64,000 nucleotides of DNA from Diphasiastrum complanatum (lineage: Eukaryota; Streptophyta; Lycopodiopsida; Lycopodiales; Lycopodiaceae): assembly GCA_029204225.1 (NCBI GenBank), contig CM055095.1, positions 72,213,490 through 72,277,489 on the forward strand, in the 5' to 3' direction. Below the pieces are notes generated by a model. It was not told the DNA's origin. It saw nothing but the letters and a program-made list of their open reading frames with translations, and made no database searches. Every line of letters begins with the position of its first letter. Position 1 is the stretch's first letter. Below are positions 36,090 to 64,000 of this stretch, piece after piece. The translations under genes and the position numbers were made by a program.

Positions 36090-36216
36090 ATTTACATGTT
36101 GATAACACATTACTTTTCAGTAATGACATTCAAATGCTGAAGGATGTCAAAAAGATGTTATTGAAGGAATTCGATATGACAAATTTAGGAGAGGTCCATT
36201 TCTACCTTGGCGTGTT
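36090..36216 (+). pseudogene. Short Copia RT fragment
   Basis: One frame reads LHVDNTLLFSND followed by KKMLLKEFDMTNLGEVHFYL. This corresponds to the YVDD catalytic block and the following conserved segment of Copia RT (compare LYVDDTLLFSN and FDMTDLGEAHFCLGI near 61.1 kb). The active-site Asp pair reads VDN here. Flanking sequence is not recognisable. Confidence 0.65.
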
Positions 36217-36437
36217 TAAATGTTTTTTCAATGATAAGAGAATCCCTTCGAGTCCATAATTGTCCCTTTGGCTTCAGCAATACACCAAATATAATTATGT
36301 ATAAAGCTACAATCGATGGAAACTTGCCATTCCACGAAAACTTTCTATGGGTGGGATGGAAATTAGTAGTACCTATCATGTGTCACTCATACATTTTGTT
36401 AGCATATTATGGCAAATGTGATTAATTACATTTTCAT

Positions 36438-36774
36438 TTAAGCATAAAGTTGAGCATAATAATGTTCCATGGCATGTTGTCCTGCATTTTGAAGATTTTT
36501 TATATTTTGAAGATTTTTTAACTCTTCACTGCAAATATTCCTTTCAATGAAACTCATTTCAATTTTATCTTTCGAGTTGAAAGGTGATTGCTTGAAAAAA
36601 GAAAAACTTGTCGGTAATCCGAAACCGGCCTTAGATGTCGCTACAGAGCTGTGTAGATTAGAGCATGCACCTTTTAGACTTTCAATTTTTTTGGAAAACG
36701 GACTTCTTGAGAAATATGTAAATTCCATGCTCAGGCAGCTCAGCAATGGCCCACAAATAAACAAAAAGCAATAG
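36438..36774. other. Region open on both strands just upstream of SPO11-1
   Basis: The plus frame 36547-36774 and a minus frame 36438-36764 both stay open for over 75 codons, an uncommon situation outside genes in this AT-rich window. Neither product has a recognised domain. It may be upstream leader, promoter or an unrelated gene fragment. Confidence 0.25.
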
Positions 36775-36850
36775 CCCTAAAAAGAAATGTCAGAATAAGT
36801 CATTTGTTAGAGCATTTATAATTTAAGGATAGTAGCTGAATGTATTGGCG

Positions 36851-59866
<23,016 letters not shown>

Positions 59867-61099
59867 TATGCAGGCTGCTTTGCCATTCACAACCTAGAAG
59901 GAAGTTAGTTCCACGAGTTCCAAGCACTAGGAGAAACACTGAACCGTCAGGAAACTCGTCTGCACCTTTGCCAAACATCATGCCAGCGATTCAAAAGGTT
60001 CACAGTGAACGTAAGAAAAGTTATGGTGAATAGCTCAGCCCGAACTATGAAAAGAGGAGGGAAGTTCCAACTCCATAACGGTGCCAATATGCATGCAGCA
60101 TGAGTGCAAAGCAACCTAGATCTAGCAAAGGAAAAATGTTAGACTTGCTTGAAATGAAGGAAAAATGGAAATGAAGCATTACTGGCTGATACATTAATCC
60201 AGGGTCGTTATGACATATAGCATTATGCTTGAAACTAAATACATTTTGTGTAGCTATATTATTATGTCATAACCGAGGTAATTTTATGTCATTTTGTTAA
60301 CTTTTAAATACAAAACTTAAGGGCAAAATCTAGTATTTGCAGAATTCTAAGGAATGGTTCTAAAACATATATGCTAGTGTAAATCACGATAAAAATCTCC
60401 ATTCACATAGACTTTGGGCTTTTACCTATTATTTTATTCACAAGGCCTAAGTCTATTTTTTTCTAAGTTACAATATTTTATACTTTACAAATGTGCTCAT
60501 TGGGTTGTGGGCTTGCCATGATCCCGCACCTAATTTAAACTCTAGAATTCTATTTTATTTTTTTTGACCATTTATTTTTGTACAAATATTTTTCCAACAG
60601 GGAATCATATCAGATTCAGTAGAACCCAACAAAAATCCTAGTCGATAAATTTTGATAAGGAGCCTATTAAAACAATAAAGTTGATCCAATCGAACTTCTA
60701 TAATCACTAAAGAGTCTGAATATTTCAATAGAGAATTGAATTGATTGTTGAACTATTACATTTTGCACTAAGGTAGTATTGGCTGCATATCTACTCTAAT
60801 ATCTTGTTGGATTTACTCTTGTGATAAACTTTTAATTTGTTCCTAGTCAGATTTAATTTTTAGTTGATTCTATAAGTGGCAAAGTTAAATGAATGTCTTG
60901 CAGACCTACAGAAATACTCAAAAAATAACTCAGAGGGTCGACATCCGATAAGGACTATTTCGACCTCATTCAAAGTCGAAATCCAAGCTCGAATCAGATC
61001 GAAGTTGCTATCTCGATTTCACTCCAAGTCTATTTCAATTATGACCCAACTGCTATTTTGATTCAAGGCAATTTCAATCCAACTACTAATTCAACTCAA
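59867..61099. other. SPO11-1 3' flank with an LTR-like repeat
   Basis: A 69-codon frame (59827-60033) overlaps the SPO11-1 end. 60300-60600 on the minus strand resembles the LTR-like segment at about 18.95-19.07 kb (shared AACCCAATGAGCAC core). No other gene recognised. Confidence 0.4.
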
Positions 61100-62111
61100 G
61101 GTTATCACCTTATACGTGGATGATACGTTGCTCTTCAGCAACAATACCAATCTGGTCAATGATTCGAAGCAGATGTTGTTTTCAGAGTTCGACATGACTG
61201 ATCTGGGTGAAGCTCACTTCTGTCTAGGAATTCAAATCCACAGAGACAGAGCGAAATGACTGATTTACATCACTCAACAAAGGTATCTTCACAATCTTCT
61301 TAATAGATGCAATCTAATGAATTGTAAATTAGCTCACTCACCAATATATCCAAGCCTACACTTGTCAAAGGACCAATGTCCCCAGACCAAGCAAGAAGAG
61401 GAGCAGATCAGAGAGTATCTATATCGATCGATACTTGGATCTCTCATGTACGCAATGGTCTGTACAAGACCAGATATCTCTTATGCAGTAAGCTCACTCA
61501 GCCAATATATGGCTAATCCTGGCATTACCCATTGGAAGGCTCTCATAAGAGTCATGAGATATATTCGAGCTACCATGGACCAGTGCATCTACTATGGAGA
61601 TGTCAGCAACGACAATCTTCATCAACTCAGTGGTTATTCTGATGCAAGTTGGGGAGAAGATGTAGACAATCGTAAGTCCACATCTGGATTTACATTCTTC
61701 TTCAACGGCGGTCCTATTTCATGGAACAGTCGTAAGCAAACCTCTATCGCACTTTCTTTTACAAAAGCAGAGTATATTGCTGCTTCTCAATTTATCAAGG
61801 AAGCGTTTTGGTTGAGAAATTTACCGTCAGACATTAATCTGCATCAGTACATTCCTACAATTTTATTCTGTGATAATCATAGTGCTATTGCCTTATCGGC
61901 CAACCCTAGATTTCACTCTAGGAGTAAGCACATTGAAATCAGATATCACTACATCAGGGGCAAGGTTCTCAACAAAGAGGTAAGCTTAACGTACTACAGA
62001 ATGCATGACATGGTTGCAGACATATTCACGAAAGCACTCAGTGTTAATGCACATAACAAATTTTATGCATTGCTTAGTCTAAAGATCAAGGCATTCACGG
62101 ATCCAGATTAA
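61100..62111 (+). pseudogene. Copia RT C-terminus and RNase H
   Basis: It opens with LYVDDTLLFSN (intact YVDD) and FDMTDLGEAHFCLGI. An in-frame TGA lies at about 61258, then a 264-codon frame (61317-62111) has YRSILGSLMYAMVCTRPDIS, GYSDASWGEDVDNRKSTSGF and KHIEIRYHYIR, the RNase H Asp and C-terminal motifs. The upstream parts (Gag, protease, integrase) are missing. Confidence 0.9.
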
Positions 62112-62118
62112 GGGGGGG
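62109..62118 (+). mobile_element. Polypurine tract
   Basis: TTAAGGGGGGGG immediately before TGTTGG, the standard plus-strand priming site next to a 3' LTR. Confidence 0.8.
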
Positions 62119-62700
62119 GTGTTGGATTTATCTCCTCTACTCCCCTAAATCTCATTTTAATTTGCCTCCATTCATGTTGTATTGTTACTCACATTGTCGC
62201 GCAGTCTGCATATTTACATGTAAATTCTCACAGACGAAGAAAAGACGAACAAAATGCGACACTATGTTTTTACACTTGTTTTTGTGACAGGCGAAAAAGG
62301 TGACACTGCCTTACAAAATGCCAAAGGTGACTAGGAAGCAAAGGCACCCTATAAATCAAAACCTAAGGCATTTCGTCAGAGTGACGCATTTTTTGCATCT
62401 TCACCAATGTTCACTTCAGCAAAGGCTGATGTTGCATCCTTTTCACGCTCTCCCCATGCAACTGCGCTAACAGACTTGACAACAACTGCAGCCACCCACG
62501 GTCTCCTACAGATAGCACATCCACTTTGTACTTTCTTCATCTGCACACTTGTAACATTGTGTATATACATTGAATACCATTTGCGTATTCAGTTTGATTG
62601 TTGATCAAGAGATTGAAGATCAAGTGTGTGTAAATTTAGCATCAGAAGTTTTATTAGAGGTAAATGAAGTAGATGCCTTGTGCATTGATTCTTTATTGTC
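62119..62700 (+). mobile_element. 3' LTR of the Copia element, end uncertain
   Basis: It starts TGTTGGATTTATC right after the polypurine tract. U3 has GCGACACTATGTTTTTACA and GACAGGCGAAAAAGGTGACAC motifs, like the LTRs at 23.6-24.2 and 63.4-63.95 kb. CCTATAAATC near 62350 is a promoter candidate. The end of the LTR was not determined. Confidence 0.7.
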
Positions 62701-63369
62701 AGTAATAGGTTTCATTCCTTTACAGATTGAATTAACCTTGTAGAGCACGCGGTTTCGTCCGCTATTGTCTTGTGCTCTACCGCATTATTGACATGTATAT
62801 TTGATATACTTAATCTGATAACAGCTCTTTGTACTGCATTCAAATCTGTGTCAATATTGTTATGCTTATTTTCATTCTGTCCGACTTTCCAGTTGCTCAA
62901 TCTGGTAATCAGTTCTTAGCGAGTTAATATTAGTCTAGCTATAGACGACTAGTATTTTGTCTTGTCTTTCGTGAATAATTCGCGACTGATTATCAGTCGA
63001 GCTCAGTCTAGCTCTTCGCAAATCATTCGCGACAGATAATTTGTCTAGTTGTTCACGACAAATTATTCTTCTGGTGTTTTATTAACTTTTGGCTACGTAA
63101 TCAGAACGACCGTGATTTCCATCACTAACATTCTGTTCATTTCTGATAGTCGTAGTCATGCTTAGGGAAAGAGTCATATAGCTCATTTTGTTGCATATGA
63201 ACACTTTCCGTTCGAGTTCATTTTCTCGTTCATTTTTTTTTTTGTATTCGTTTTCTTTTTCGAGCTATTTTAGTTTCTCACACACAAAACACCTCTTTCT
63301 CCAACATTCTGGTCGTTTTATCTCAGTTTGATCATCCTCTGTCATTCAATCTCTGATCTCTACATATCT
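62701..63369. other. Unassigned, between two opposed LTRs
   Basis: AT-rich, with repeated TTCGCGA-type short motifs (62985-63060). No coding frame recognised. Part may belong to either flanking LTR. Confidence 0.3.
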
Positions 63370-63953
63370 TCAATCGCTCATTTACATTTATAGCAATTGG
63401 AAGATCTTGCATTATTCTAGCTTTACATTTACAAAATTGCTTAACAGTTAACTGACTAATTAGAACAGATGTTATTGGAGCGTGAAGACGTAGACAGCCT
63501 GTGAGGAATCCTGTGTATTTCTGCAAAGTGTCAGGTTTTTTACTTGTGTAGAATCTCGTGTAAAATTGCAGTGTCGAGTTTTTCGCCTGTGTAGAATCTC
63601 GTGTAAGACTGTAGTGTTGGATTTTTTGCCTGTGTAAAATCTCGTGTAAAACTACAGTGTCGGGTTTTTTGCTTTTTTCCAAGGCAGAAATTACATGGAA
63701 AAATGCAGTGTCGCATTTTTTGCTTTTTGTTGCTTGTCAGAAACTGCATGTAAAAATATAGTGTCCGATTTTTTGCTTTTATCGCCTGTCAAAAATTATG
63801 AGGAAAAATGCAGACTGTAGCAACAATCAGTCTAAAAATGCAGACTGTTGAAAAACAGTTCATTTTCTGTAGGTGTCATTTGAGAGAGTAAAATTAAGAG
63901 AAGGAAGGAGGGCAATTAGGAAGAGTAGAAGTAAGATTAAACTCGAACATCCA
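63370..63953 (-). mobile_element. LTR with 43-bp tandem U3 repeats, minus orientation
   Basis: On the minus strand it begins TGTTGGATGTTCGAG at 63953. 63540-63760 contains about five units of roughly 43 bp, each with a GTAAAAxTGCAGTGTCG-like and TTTTTTGCCTGTG-like part. A TATAAATGT box lies near 63385. The body of this element would lie beyond the window end. Confidence 0.7.
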
Positions 63954-64000
63954 ACATCAACTTCCTCTAAGATTTGGTATGATTATTTTAAGGGAAGAGC

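Noticed and set aside
63332-63749. Repetitive ORFs (LTRDSTQAKN / TRFYTGEK-like peptides)
   Set aside because: They come from the 43-bp tandem U3 repeats of an LTR, not from a repeat protein gene.

Overview
This is nuclear DNA from a land plant, probably a vascular plant with a large, retrotransposon-rich genome. A fern or lycophyte is my low-confidence guess. It rests on a Penelope-like retroelement with no visible endonuclease, a type reported in Selaginella; nothing else in the window fixes the lineage. Two host genes can be reconstructed exon by exon from GT-AG borders, phase matching and family motifs.

Layout. (1) 0.57-4.57 kb, + strand: a complete four-exon DUF630/DUF632 (NRG2-like) gene, with a near-perfect 243-bp inverted repeat in intron 1. 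(2) 5.3-7.9 kb: foldback elements and LTR remnants. (3) 7.9-13.0 kb: a Penelope-like element (PLE) with an open 476-codon reverse transcriptase, a decayed N-terminal part and about 440-bp direct repeats at both ends. (4) 13.07-16.0 kb: a 5' part of a Copia element on the minus strand. (5) 16.4-23.0 kb: broken Gypsy and Copia pieces. (6) 23.5-27.0 kb: an LTR, a CACTA-type element, and CT/CA microsatellites. (7) 27.06-32.2 kb: a decayed minus-strand Gypsy element, then a 22-bp minisatellite. (8) 33.6-36.2 kb: Copia RT pieces, one split by a TIR element. (9) 36.85-59.87 kb, + strand: SPO11-1, the meiotic double-strand-break transesterase. Thirteen exons are placed, with one short exon still missing. 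Two of its introns hold Copia, Gypsy and PLE-derived DNA. (10) 61.1-64 kb: a Copia RT/RNase H 3' end with its 3' LTR, then a related LTR in the opposite orientation.

The most unusual material is the PLE-associated repeat family. Four places (8.05, 12.74 and 43.45 kb on +, 51.17 kb on -) carry the same 13-codon start exon ending in a GT splice donor. Around it lie arrays of short hairpins whose stems change in a compensatory way while the loops are kept (GGAT in one array, GNRA-type GCGA/GCAA in the other). Two of these copies lie inside the large SPO11-1 intron. The array order (GNRA-type hairpins, start exon, GGAT hairpins) is the same wherever it can be read, which suggests a structured leader of a mobile element. 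I know of no description of it.

The host genes are unrelated in function. NRG2-like proteins have been linked to nitrate signalling, and SPO11-1 starts meiotic recombination. The remainder is mobile DNA in various stages of decay. No CRISPR array, rRNA gene or tRNA gene was recognised.
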